Shown in pieces: positions 8,188-15,973 of a stretch of DNA of 64,000 nt. The stretch is taken from contig NZ_CP119757.1 in the NCBI RefSeq assembly GCF_029320955.1, positions 2,232,001 through 2,296,000 of the forward strand, given 5' to 3'. A model generated the notes under the pieces. That model saw only the letters and a program-made list of their open reading frames with translations, searched no databases and was not told where the DNA came from. Source of the stretch: Flavobacterium sp. YJ01 (lineage in GTDB: Bacteria; Bacteroidota; Bacteroidia; Flavobacteriales; Flavobacteriaceae). A program made the position numbers and the translations under genes. The stretch's first letter is position 1. Every line of letters starts with the position of its first letter.

Positions 8188-10350
8188 TTAGAATTTCAAA
8201 CTCAATCCGATCAAGAAATTTGTTCCTGCTTGCGGATAATAGTACGGATAAATATCATACATCGCTCCGTTTGAAATATATTTTTTATTTAAAATATTAT
8301 TAACCAAAGCCGTAATCGTAATTGACTTAAATACTGATTTTGGTTTTATCTCATAAGAAGCATTAAAATCGTTTACAAAATAATCGGCCAATTTAGCAGC
8401 TGGCAATTCTATATTATTCATGAATTGTTCTCCAACATATTTTTGCAATAATGACAGATATAGTCCTTCAATTGGTTTGTAAACAATTACGTTTCCTGCA
8501 ATAACTTCTGGAGAATAAGCAATTTTTGTTGTTCCGTAATATTCGCCATCAACAGCTAGATCAACATTTTTGTTGCTGCTTAATGTAAAATTTGGTCTTA
8601 AAGTGAACTTGCTTGAAAGTGCAATTGTTGCATCAACCTCAACACCTAAACGATAACTTTTTTCTGTATTGGCACGAATTGGCGCTCCAACATCATCCAA
8701 TCTTCCCGTCAAGATTAATTGATCTTTATATGCCATATAGTAAACGTTAGAATTCAACTGGAATTTCTCCGAATTGAATCTCCAGCCTAATTCATAATCA
8801 TTTAATTTTTCTGGCTTTACATTTCCTCCTTCATAATCAGTTCTGTTTGGTTCACGATTTGCTCTCGCGTACGAGAAGTATAAAGTGCTTTTTTGAGAAA
8901 ACGCATAATTTAAACCTGCTTTCGGATTAAAGAAATTGAAATCATCATTTACTAAACCAGTTTCTGCACTATTAGCTTTATAATGTACATTTCTGTATTG
9001 CAAATCTCCGTAAAAACTTAATTGTTCTGTAAACTGATAATTTGCTTTCGCGAAAATATTACCATCCGTTTTTGTCGAAAAATCATCGTAATAATGATCA
9101 CCTAATTCTGATGTTGAAGCATATCTAGCCCAAATTACTTTTCCGAAATGATCTCCCTCGTATTTGTTCCATCCACCGCCTAAAATAACATCTAGACCGT
9201 CTGCTACATATTTAGCAGAAAAAGTAGTTCCGTAGAAATCATTATCCAACCATTTTTGGCGCACCAAATCTGTTGTAGTTACTGCTCCAACGGCAGGCAA
9301 ACCATATTCAGACATTTCAGCATCTTCTTTGTAATTTTCAAAATAACCTTTTCCTTTTGTATAATGAAGTGCAAAGTTTGTGCTCCATTTGTCAGAAATA
9401 GATTCGCTCCAATGTAATTGGTAATGATCTTGATTGTAATTATCAGTTTCGTTATCATAATAACGTGTTACACCAAATTCATCTGTATATTCTCCTGCCG
9501 AATTATATCTGCGGTTTTCGCTTAATTTTTCGCTATCAATTCCGTTCCAAGATTGATACGTTTTTTGCGTTCCTCCAAAAACCAAAGCTTTAATCAAAGT
9601 CGTTTTACCAACATAAGTTCCTTGCAAGAAATACGATTTTAAATCTGCGCTACCGCGATCTATGTAACCATCTGTTTTTATTGCCGATAAACGACCTGCA
9701 ATTTCAAAATGATCATTTAATAAACCTGTACTAAACTTTACGGTATTTTTTAATGTATTGAAAGATCCAGCAGAACTTGAAATTTCGCCAGTTGCTTTTC
9801 TAGCATAACTATCTGTCAGCATATTTAAACTTGCTCCAAAAGCACCAGCTCCGTTTGTAGATGTTCCTACTCCGCGCTGTAATTGAAGACTTTCTACAGA
9901 AGAAGCAAAATCGGGCATATTTACCCAAAAAGTTCCTTGGCTTTCTGCGTCGTTGTACGGAATTCCGTTTATGGTTACATTTACACGTGTAGCGTCGCTT
10001 CCACGCACACGAATTCCAGTGTATCCAACACCATTTCCAGCATCAGAAGTTGTAACAACCGATGGAAGATAGTTCATCAAAACAGGAATATCTTGACCTA
10101 AATTTCTGTATTTGATCTCCTTTTTATCCATATTACTAAAACTCACTGGCGTTTTTGAAGTAACACGGACTGCAGAAACCAAAACCTCATCAAGAGAGTT
10201 TACTTTGGTAGAATCTTGCTGCTGCGCGGAAGAAATTAGAGAAAAGAAAATAGAAAATAGAGAAAATAAAATAGATTTGGTTCTATTAAAGTTTTTAACC
10301 TTAGAACCTTTGTACCTTAGCGCCTTAGCACCTTGAAAAATAGTTTTCAT
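8188..10350 (-). CDS. TonB-dependent receptor, predicted thiamine uptake
   Basis: 720-residue outer-membrane receptor with signal peptide (cleavage after ISSAQ near residue 43), a plug domain (LDEVLVSAVRVTSKTPVSFSN onward, GVGYTGIRVRGSDATRVNVTINGIPYNDAES region as landmark) and a 22-strand-type barrel ending in LIGLSLKF with a C-terminal Phe. A TPP riboswitch lies immediately upstream. Riboswitch control of an outer-membrane receptor is known for thiamine transport in Bacteroidetes, so thiamine or a precursor is the inferred cargo. Residues ~7-22 of the signal peptide n-region are encoded by an intergenic-type repeat. Confidence 0.88.
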   Translation of the reverse strand: MKTIFQGAKALRYKGSKVKNFNRTKSILFSLFSIFFSLISSAQQQDSTKVNSLDEVLVSAVRVTSKTPVSFSNMDKKEIKYRNLGQDIPVLMNYLPSVVTTSDAGNGVGYTGIRVRGSDATRVNVTINGIPYNDAESQGTFWVNMPDFASSVESLQLQRGVGTSTNGAGAFGASLNMLTDSYARKATGEISSSAGSFNTLKNTVKFSTGLLNDHFEIAGRLSAIKTDGYIDRGSADLKSYFLQGTYVGKTTLIKALVFGGTQKTYQSWNGIDSEKLSENRRYNSAGEYTDEFGVTRYYDNETDNYNQDHYQLHWSESISDKWSTNFALHYTKGKGYFENYKEDAEMSEYGLPAVGAVTTTDLVRQKWLDNDFYGTTFSAKYVADGLDVILGGGWNKYEGDHFGKVIWARYASTSELGDHYYDDFSTKTDGNIFAKANYQFTEQLSFYGDLQYRNVHYKANSAETGLVNDDFNFFNPKAGLNYAFSQKSTLYFSYARANREPNRTDYEGGNVKPEKLNDYELGWRFNSEKFQLNSNVYYMAYKDQLILTGRLDDVGAPIRANTEKSYRLGVEVDATIALSSKFTLRPNFTLSSNKNVDLAVDGEYYGTTKIAYSPEVIAGNVIVYKPIEGLYLSLLQKYVGEQFMNNIELPAAKLADYFVNDFNASYEIKPKSVFKSITITALVNNILNKKYISNGAMYDIYPYYYPQAGTNFLIGLSLKF
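10297..10335. repeat. CTAAGG-type repeat inside the receptor signal peptide
   Basis: On the minus strand this reads as short units GGTGCTAAGG, CGCTAAGG, TACAAAGG, TTCTAAGG. Such runs are normally intergenic in this kind of genome. Here the run is in frame between the ATG and the hydrophobic core of the signal peptide, adding the stretch ALRYKGSKVKNF. Confidence 0.6.
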
Positions 10351-10440
10351 TCGTAAAGAATTACGAATAAAAGGGGGAATTATTCTTTTGTTAAATTAAT
10401 AAATGTGTTTCCCGACAAAATAAAGTGTGCACGCTCGATA

Positions 10441-10526
10441 GTGTCGTTTTTCCCTTAGCAACATTACTCGCTCAGGTTCTTTGGGTATGATCTCAGCTCG
10501 TTATTTAGAGCACCCCTTTGAGACAG
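10441..10526 (-). promoter_or_regulatory. TPP riboswitch (THI element)
   Basis: Read on the minus strand it contains the conserved THI-box blocks in order: GGGGTGC, a variable P3 stem, CTGAGATCATACCC, GAACCTGA and a final GTAATGTTGCTAAGGGA-like block. A -7 box sits just upstream, so the aptamer starts near the 5' end of the RNA. It should repress the downstream TonB-dependent receptor when thiamine pyrophosphate is plentiful. About 90 bases separate aptamer and ATG. I could not assign a clear terminator or sequestered start there. Confidence 0.92.
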
Positions 10527-10528
10527 TG

Positions 10529-10536
10529 CAAATATA
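10529..10536 (-). promoter_or_regulatory. -7 box for the TPP riboswitch transcript
   Basis: Minus-strand TATATTTG, a perfect TAnnTTTG match ending a few bases before the first riboswitch base. Confidence 0.6.
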
Positions 10537-10540
10537 AAAA

Positions 10541-10592
10541 AGTATTAAGATAAATGTATTAAGTATTAAGATAAATGTATTAAGTATTAAGA
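10541..10592. repeat. 21-bp tandem repeat
   Basis: Two full copies (10541-10561, 10562-10582) and a 10-base partial copy of a 21-bp unit starting AGTATTAAGATAAATG. It lies just upstream of the riboswitch promoter. A related inverted sequence (CAATACTTAA...GTCTTAATACT) follows at 10612-10640. Confidence 0.85.
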
Positions 10593-10638
10593 TTTTTAAT
10601 TTTTGGATTTCTCAATACTTAATTCTGCAGTCTTAATA

Positions 10639-11040
10639 CTAAAAATCGGGTTTTCTTCTTGATTGTTTAAGGTCAGAAATATTCTTTTTATCTTTAATTC
10701 TTTTCTTGATTACCGATTTTGGAATTTTTGTAGCCTTTCTAACTTTCGGAACGTACAATCCTTTTTTGATGATTTCTAAAAAACGTTTGATAACAATCTC
10801 TTTGTTTTTGAGTTGGCTTCGGTCTTCGTCGCAGTTTAAAATCAAAATGTTTTCAGAAGTTAAACGTGCAGCAATATTATTTTGCAAAAGCAATTTTTCA
10901 TCATTAGACAAAGCTTGAGAAGCATTCAAATCAAAATTCAAAACTATTTTAGACGAAACCTTGTTCACGTTTTGTCCACCCGCTCCACTACTGCGAACCG
11001 CTTTAAAGTTTAATTCTGATATGATTTTATCTAAATCCAT
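10639..11040 (-). CDS. arfB: Alternative ribosome-rescue factor ArfB
   Basis: 133-residue release-factor-like peptidyl-tRNA hydrolase (YaeJ/ICT1 family). The GGQ catalytic loop is SSGAGGQNVNKV near residues 17-28. The basic C-terminal tail (KKRIKDKKNISDLKQSRRK) is what inserts into the empty mRNA channel of stalled ribosomes. It has no codon-recognition domain, which separates it from RF1/RF2. The start is one base after the NadR/DUF4301 gene stop, suggesting cotranscription. Confidence 0.93.
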   Translation of the reverse strand: MDLDKIISELNFKAVRSSGAGGQNVNKVSSKIVLNFDLNASQALSNDEKLLLQNNIAARLTSENILILNCDEDRSQLKNKEIVIKRFLEIIKKGLYVPKVRKATKIPKSVIKKRIKDKKNISDLKQSRRKPDF

Positions 11041-11041
11041 A

Positions 11042-13156
11042 TTATTGTGGCTGATGAGCAGCTTTTAATAAATCGTTTACCGTTTTTACCGGATTAAAAG
11101 TAATTAAAGGAACTGCGACAAAAACTGTTAACCAATTTGCCATAGATCCGTTCCACAAACCTGGTAATTCGTAACTTCTTACGGTATTCCCTTCAACACT
11201 TTTCTCTACAATAAAACCAGCTTTCTGATCTACATATTGTAGCAAATCAAACTTTTCGTTTTTGTAATTTTTTATTCCGCAAACTAAGTCTACTGGATTA
11301 AAATGTGTTGCTTCTGCTAAAATTCCGAGTTGTTTTTTATCTTGCAAATCAACTTGCGAAGTTTCTACAATTTGAAGCGAAGTTAATCCCTTATCATTAA
11401 CAATCCAGAATGGCCCTCCTCCAGGTTCACCTTCATTTTTTACCATTCCGCAAACACGAATTGGGCGATTTAACAGTTCTTTTATTTTGCTTATTTTATT
11501 CTCGAAGGTAAACTTATTGAAATCTTCATTCAATTCAATATTAAGCTTTTCTTTCAAAAAAAGAATAATATCTTCTAATTGATCTTCTTTAATTAGATTA
11601 CGATCTATAGAGTCCAAACGTGAAAAGACCTTTTGTTGTATTTCAATTAAAACACCAGCCAAAGCTTTTTTATAAAGGGTAATTTCATCAATATGATTTT
11701 GAATTACATTGTCAATATTTTTAATAAAAATAAGATCTGAATCTAAATTATTCAAGTTTTCAATTAAAGCCCCATGTCCGCCAGGTCTAAAAATTAAATT
11801 ACCGTTTTTATCTTTTACAAGTTTATTATTTAAATCAACTGTGACAGAATCTGTACTTTTATTTTGATATGAATATCCGATATTGATAGTAATTCCTGAA
11901 GGTTTTTCAACTTTATCTTTAACTTCAAGAACTGCTTTTTCAAACAAATCTTGATGTATTTCTGAAACGGTAAAATGTAAATTAGACACATTGTTGGATG
12001 ATGCATAATGCACACATTCATTCAAATGTTCTTCAATCGGATTGGCAATATGTGTTTTATATAAATGAAACGGTAAAACTGCTTTTGGCTTGTTTGCAGA
12101 ATTAAAAAAATCAGGAGAAAGTAAAAGTTTTATAAAATAGTAGTTTTTAGAATCTCTTTCTAAACTCTCAAAATCAGGATAAACTTCTCTTAGCTTTTTA
12201 TCAGCTTCTTTAAAAAAAGGAAACTTCTCCATTCCAACAATAAAAATGGCAAGTTCCTTATCATTTTTTCTGTTGATGTAAGCATTAATTGTTTCTTTTG
12301 TGATATCAAAATCATTCAGAAAAGCTGTCAAAAACTTGTACATTCTTGTCGCCGCGCCAGAAGCAGGAACAAACTTTTTGATTTTAAATTTATCTTTTAG
12401 TTCATCAAAAATCAATGCTTTTTCTTGAAATTCATTTTCAGAAAAGCTTAAAATTCCATCGTTGATTGTGGCTGGTCTTATTAAATTACTTTTCGAAATG
12501 CCCTTTTTAAAGCTTTCTAACTGTTTTAAAACCGTTTTAAAAGAAATTCCTCTATTATAAATCTGTACAAAATCTTCAGACGAAAAATCATTTTCTTTAG
12601 CCAAAGCCAAATCATTTATAATTGAAACTGCTTTCTTTAGACGACATTCTTTGTCACCAGAAAGTGTTATAAAAGGCTTTTTAGTATCTATTAAAGTTTG
12701 TTTAAAAACAGAAAAAACGGTTTCTCTTCCGTTTGGAGTATCTCGAATATCATCTTTCTCCCACGGAACATCAATATCCGTCAAAAAGAACAAATCGTAT
12801 TCATGTTTTAATGCCGCTTCATTCAAAAGTGGATCACAGAAATCATAATACATTTCAGAAAAAACTTTGGTTACCATCAAATTGGTATCGCAAAACAAAT
12901 ATTTATTTGCGGTTTCAAGCTTTTTATTTTCTAGTGCGGTTTGACCATAAGCAATTGGCATCATATCATCTGCAACACAGATATGCTTATTTTCTTCCCA
13001 TTTCTCTTGTAGATAATCGCGTGCAAACTCAGGAACCCATTCGGTTTCATAGTAATCTGCAAGCTGTTTTGCTAATGTAGTTTTACCTGTACTCTCAGGA
13101 CCAAATAAAGCAATTTTTATGATTGTTGTTTTTTGCTGTCTAAGATCTTTCTCCAT
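11042..13156 (-). CDS. NadR-type kinase fused to DUF4301 domain
   Basis: 704 residues in two parts. Residues ~12-185 are a P-loop kinase like the ribosylnicotinamide kinase half of NadR: Walker A GPESTGKT (19-26), EFARDYL (43-49) and WEKDDIRDTPNGR (132-144). Residues ~190-704 are a DUF4301 domain, which elsewhere is usually a separate protein. It has nucleotidyltransferase-like landmarks PASGAATRMYK (264-274), FRPGGHGAL (456-464) and FIKNIDNV (477-484). The start overlaps the PnuC-type transporter gene by 40 bases. Transport and phosphorylation of a vitamin or nucleoside is inferred, and the DUF4301 activity is unknown. Confidence 0.85.
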   Translation of the reverse strand: MEKDLRQQKTTIIKIALFGPESTGKTTLAKQLADYYETEWVPEFARDYLQEKWEENKHICVADDMMPIAYGQTALENKKLETANKYLFCDTNLMVTKVFSEMYYDFCDPLLNEAALKHEYDLFFLTDIDVPWEKDDIRDTPNGRETVFSVFKQTLIDTKKPFITLSGDKECRLKKAVSIINDLALAKENDFSSEDFVQIYNRGISFKTVLKQLESFKKGISKSNLIRPATINDGILSFSENEFQEKALIFDELKDKFKIKKFVPASGAATRMYKFLTAFLNDFDITKETINAYINRKNDKELAIFIVGMEKFPFFKEADKKLREVYPDFESLERDSKNYYFIKLLLSPDFFNSANKPKAVLPFHLYKTHIANPIEEHLNECVHYASSNNVSNLHFTVSEIHQDLFEKAVLEVKDKVEKPSGITINIGYSYQNKSTDSVTVDLNNKLVKDKNGNLIFRPGGHGALIENLNNLDSDLIFIKNIDNVIQNHIDEITLYKKALAGVLIEIQQKVFSRLDSIDRNLIKEDQLEDIILFLKEKLNIELNEDFNKFTFENKISKIKELLNRPIRVCGMVKNEGEPGGGPFWIVNDKGLTSLQIVETSQVDLQDKKQLGILAEATHFNPVDLVCGIKNYKNEKFDLLQYVDQKAGFIVEKSVEGNTVRSYELPGLWNGSMANWLTVFVAVPLITFNPVKTVNDLLKAAHQPQ

Positions 13157-13740
13157 TCTAAATAAGCTGAAATAGCCAAAATTGTAAAAATTAAATATTG
13201 AAGTGACAGCATCCCTAAACCACGATAAGCGTAGAGAGGTACAACAATAATATCACCAATAATCCAAAGTGTCCAGTTTTCTATTTTTTTTCTGGCCATA
13301 TACCACATTCCTGCGAAAAATATTCCTGATGAAATCATGTCAACATAATTGTCTTGACGAATTTCGTAATCAAAATATTTATAAATCCCGAAAACTACAA
13401 AAACGGTTACAATAAACAGTAAGATTCCAATTATTTTTTCATTAAAAGTTGTACGAGTAATTGGAAGATTGTCTTCAACGGTTCCTCCTTTTGCCCAAAC
13501 ATACCAACCGTAAATACTCATTATTGAAAAATATCCATTTATAATCATATCTCCAATGTAGCCTGCTATGTAAAGAAGATATACCGAAATTACGGTAGCG
13601 ATTAATCCGGTTGGATAAACCAAGATATTTTCTTTTTTAGCAAACCAAACACTCAAAATTCCAAAAACAAATACTAAAAACTCTAAAGCAATATGCCATA
13701 GTGGTGCATTTTTATAACTGTCTAGAAAAAAATCTATCAT
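13117..13740 (-). CDS. PnuC/PnuT-family vitamin transporter
   Basis: 207-residue membrane protein with about seven transmembrane helices. It shows the PnuC-family patterns ISVYLLYIAGYIGDMIINGYF, YGWYVW and KKIENWTLWIIGDIIVVPLY (quoted separately). Relatives carry nicotinamide riboside (PnuC), thiamine (PnuT) or riboflavin (PnuX). Overlap with a NadR-like kinase favours nicotinamide riboside, while the TPP-regulated receptor downstream favours thiamine. Specificity is left open. It follows the GGGP synthase gene by 22 bases. Confidence 0.88.
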   Translation of the reverse strand: MIDFFLDSYKNAPLWHIALEFLVFVFGILSVWFAKKENILVYPTGLIATVISVYLLYIAGYIGDMIINGYFSIMSIYGWYVWAKGGTVEDNLPITRTTFNEKIIGILLFIVTVFVVFGIYKYFDYEIRQDNYVDMISSGIFFAGMWYMARKKIENWTLWIIGDIIVVPLYAYRGLGMLSLQYLIFTILAISAYLEWRKILDSKKQQS

Positions 13741-13762
13741 TGAAGTTGTGGTATTTTAGAGA

Positions 13763-14491
13763 TTAAAACTCAAAAAAATGACTGTTATTTTCGAAAGCAG
13801 TTCCAATAACAACCAAATCTGCTCCAGCAGCGTATGCTTTTTGAATTCCGTGCAAATCTACAATTCCTCCTCCAACAATTACAGGAATTCTGACATTTTG
13901 AGCAACTAATTCGATCATTTCTAACGGAACAGGCTGTTTTGCACCACTTCCAGCTTCTAAATAAATCAATTGATTTCCTAATAATTCACCAGCTTGAGCA
14001 GTTGCAAGAACCAAATCAAGATTTTCTCGGCTTAAAGGTTTCGTTTTACTTACACGCGCAACGGCTGTTTCGTTTCCGCTTTCTATCAAAATATAGCCTG
14101 TTGAAATAACTTCTAAATTGGTTTTCTTTAGAATTGGTGCCGCTTGAACTTGATATTCTATTAAATAATCTGGATTTCTACCAGATAATAAAGACAAAAA
14201 CAAAATACCGTCTGCTTTTGGGGAAATTTGCGACGGATCTCCTGGAAATAAAATTACTGGAAGATTCGTTTTTTGTTTTAATGTCAAAACTAAATCTTCT
14301 AAAATATTATTCTGAACAATACTTCCTCCCACAAAAATATGAGTTGCAGGCGACTGATTGATTTTTTCAGTTAATTTATCTAAGTTTTTCAGTTCGATTT
14401 TATCAGGATCCAAAAGTATCGCCAATAATTTCTGACCGCTACTTTTAGCCTCTAAAATTTGTTGTCTTATCGTGAGTATTTGTTCTTGCAT
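13763..14491 (-). CDS. Geranylgeranylglyceryl phosphate synthase (group II)
   Basis: 242-residue TIM-barrel prenyltransferase of the GGGPS/PcrB family. Landmarks are LLAILLDPDKI near residue 24, THIFVGGSIVQNN, LEVISTGYILIESG, YLEAGSGAKQPVP and IPVIVGGGIVDLHGIQ with the phosphate-binding loop. In Archaea the reaction makes ether lipids. Group II bacterial members such as the Flavobacterium enzyme accept long prenyl donors, but the cellular product is not settled. It leads the minus-strand group with the PnuC-type and kinase genes. Confidence 0.92.
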   Translation of the reverse strand: MQEQILTIRQQILEAKSSGQKLLAILLDPDKIELKNLDKLTEKINQSPATHIFVGGSIVQNNILEDLVLTLKQKTNLPVILFPGDPSQISPKADGILFLSLLSGRNPDYLIEYQVQAAPILKKTNLEVISTGYILIESGNETAVARVSKTKPLSRENLDLVLATAQAGELLGNQLIYLEAGSGAKQPVPLEMIELVAQNVRIPVIVGGGIVDLHGIQKAYAAGADLVVIGTAFENNSHFFEF

Positions 14492-14544
14492 CTTGAGTGT
14501 AAAAGTAAAAGTTTTTTAATCTCATAAAACTATTTTGAATAAAT

Positions 14545-14552
14545 TATATTTG
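14545..14552 (+). promoter_or_regulatory. -7 box for the Crp/Fnr regulator gene
   Basis: TATATTTG, perfect TAnnTTTG match, 34 bases before the ATG at 14586. No -33 TTG at the usual spacing. Confidence 0.5.
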
Positions 14553-14585
14553 TGTGACGAGTTTTGATAACGGAAATAATACATT

Positions 14586-15182
14586 ATGATTACAGTCGAA
14601 TTAATAGAAAAATATGGTGCGGTAAAAAAAATATTCGACAAAAATGATTTTATTTTTGAAGAAGGAAACCTGCCATTGAACTACTATCAAATTGTTTCAG
14701 GCGAAATCAAAATGAGCAATTATAATGATGATGGACGTGAATTTATTCAGGGAATATTTTACAGCGGACAATCTTTTGGCGAACCGCCTTTATTTCTAAA
14801 CCAAAAATATCCTGCCAACGCCATTGCGGTAGAAAATGTCGAAATTCTTATTCTTCCAAAAGAAAACTTCATGAAGCTTTTAGAAGAAAACCCAAAAGTG
14901 AGCATTAAAATTATTGAAAATCTAGCACAACGATTGTACTACAAATCGGTTATGGCAGCAGAAATATCTACTCAAGATCCCGAACATCGCGTATTAAAAC
15001 TAATTGATCACGGAATTGCGTATTTCAATTTTCAAAAAGATCAAAATGGCTATCTTATTAATTTTACTAGACAGCAAATTGGAGATTTAACAGGCTTACG
15101 CGTAGAAACAGTTATCAGAGCGATAAAAACACTCGAAAAAAAGGGCGAATTGAAGATTATTAATCGAAAAGTATACAGATAA
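14586..15182 (+). CDS. Crp/Fnr-family transcription regulator, cysteine-free
   Basis: 198 residues: cyclic-nucleotide-binding-type beta-roll (~12-100), dimer helix (~105-130) and a Crp-type winged helix with FTRQQIGDLTGLRVETVIRA (~160-180). The recognition helix ETVIR resembles FNR's ETISR, keeping Glu and Arg but replacing Ser by Ile. The protein has no cysteine, so it cannot hold an FNR iron-sulfur cluster. A haem, NO or redox-partner mechanism like Dnr is possible. A palindrome of FNR type starts 12 bases after the stop, before the haemoglobin operon. Confidence 0.9.
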   Translation: MITVELIEKYGAVKKIFDKNDFIFEEGNLPLNYYQIVSGEIKMSNYNDDGREFIQGIFYSGQSFGEPPLFLNQKYPANAIAVENVEILILPKENFMKLLEENPKVSIKIIENLAQRLYYKSVMAAEISTQDPEHRVLKLIDHGIAYFNFQKDQNGYLINFTRQQIGDLTGLRVETVIRAIKTLEKKGELKIINRKVYR

Positions 15183-15193
15183 AAAAGTTCTTG

Positions 15194-15215
15194 TTTTATG
15201 ATTTTAATCATAAAA
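15194..15215. promoter_or_regulatory. FNR-like operator palindrome
   Basis: A perfect 22-base dyad: arms TTTTATGATT and AATCATAAAA with a 2-base spacer. Its core ATGAT-N4-ATCAT differs from the FNR box TTGAT-N4-ATCAA only at the outer base of each half. The centre (15204.5) is about 42 bases upstream of the start site expected from the -7 box at 15235-15242, the class II activator position. Confidence 0.75.
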
Positions 15216-15234
15216 TGCAGTTGTATTGCGGGCG

Positions 15235-15242
15235 TATCTTTG
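15235..15242 (+). promoter_or_regulatory. -7 box for membrane protein-haemoglobin operon
   Basis: TATCTTTG, a TAnnTTTG match 22 bases before the ATG at 15264. The -33 region is poor, as expected of an activator-dependent promoter. Confidence 0.6.
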
Positions 15243-15263
15243 TCATATAAAAATCTGAATATC

Positions 15264-15551
15264 ATGACACTATACCAAACAACATTCGACATTTTCAATA
15301 GAAATTATATGGGTTCTGCTGCAATGGCAGTAATTGGACAAAGCTGTTTAGGCGGCGCTGCTGCAATGTACGTTTTATCTAACGGAACTTCAATTCCGCA
15401 AATGGTGCAATTAGCTATTATTGTATTAACTTGTATCTTTGTAAACACTTCAATTTTGGCGCAAATGAAACATAAAGTAGTTTTCAACCTTTTACTTTTA
15501 AGTTCAATTTTAAGTGTTGTTTTTATTCTTTTAAACACATTAATTCTGTGA
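15264..15551 (+). CDS. Small three-helix membrane protein
   Basis: 95 residues from the ATG at 15264; an upstream in-frame ATG at 15198 lies inside the operator palindrome and is rejected. Three hydrophobic segments at about residues 18-38, 47-67 and 72-93 make up most of the protein. I do not recognise a family. Its stop overlaps the GTG start of the haemoglobin gene (GTGA), so the two are probably translationally coupled and act together, for instance under low oxygen or nitrosative stress. Confidence 0.8.
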   Translation: MTLYQTTFDIFNRNYMGSAAMAVIGQSCLGGAAAMYVLSNGTSIPQMVQLAIIVLTCIFVNTSILAQMKHKVVFNLLLLSSILSVVFILLNTLIL

Positions 15552-15946
15552 GAAAGCCAATAGAAAATAGAGCTGATGTAGCCTTTTTGGTTCATCAGTT
15601 TTACGATAAAATAAGAGCCGATAATGAAATCGGCTTTTATTTTAATGAAATAATTACTGATTGGGATGCGCATCTAGAAAAGCTAACTGATTTTTGGGAA
15701 ACTAATCTATTTGGAGTTCGCAAATACAAAGGAAATCCGCATGCGGTACACAATGAAGTTGACGCACATTTTGACGAAAAAATAACGGCAAACGAGTTCG
15801 GAATCTGGTTAAATCATTGGTTTCAAACTATAGAAGAATATTTTGAAGGCGAAAATGCCGAAACTTTAAAACGCCGTGCTCGTAAAATGAGTACTTTTTT
15901 GTTTATGAGCATGTTTCAGCATCGACAAAAAGAAAGTGAGATTTAA
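15548..15946 (+). CDS. Group III truncated haemoglobin
   Basis: 132 residues with the group III (trHbP) layout: helix start VAFLVHQFYDKIRADNEIG, the WDAHLEKLTDFWETNLFG segment and NPHAVHNEVDAHF, which should carry the proximal haem histidine. Group III proteins bind O2 and NO, and roles in microaerobic life or NO defence are proposed. The start is GTG at 15548, giving a 4-base overlap with the membrane protein gene, so it depends on the operon promoter with the FNR-like site. Confidence 0.88.
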   Translation: MRKPIENRADVAFLVHQFYDKIRADNEIGFYFNEIITDWDAHLEKLTDFWETNLFGVRKYKGNPHAVHNEVDAHFDEKITANEFGIWLNHWFQTIEEYFEGENAETLKRRARKMSTFLFMSMFQHRQKESEI

Positions 15947-15973
15947 AACTTTGTTAATAATTACAAGCAAGTA

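Noticed and set aside
10541..10592. CRISPR-like array
   Set aside because: The units are contiguous with no spacers and there are no cas genes in the window.
12651..13080. Plus-strand open frames opposite the kinase domain
   Set aside because: They are shadows of the well-supported minus-strand NadR-type kinase with no recognisable product.
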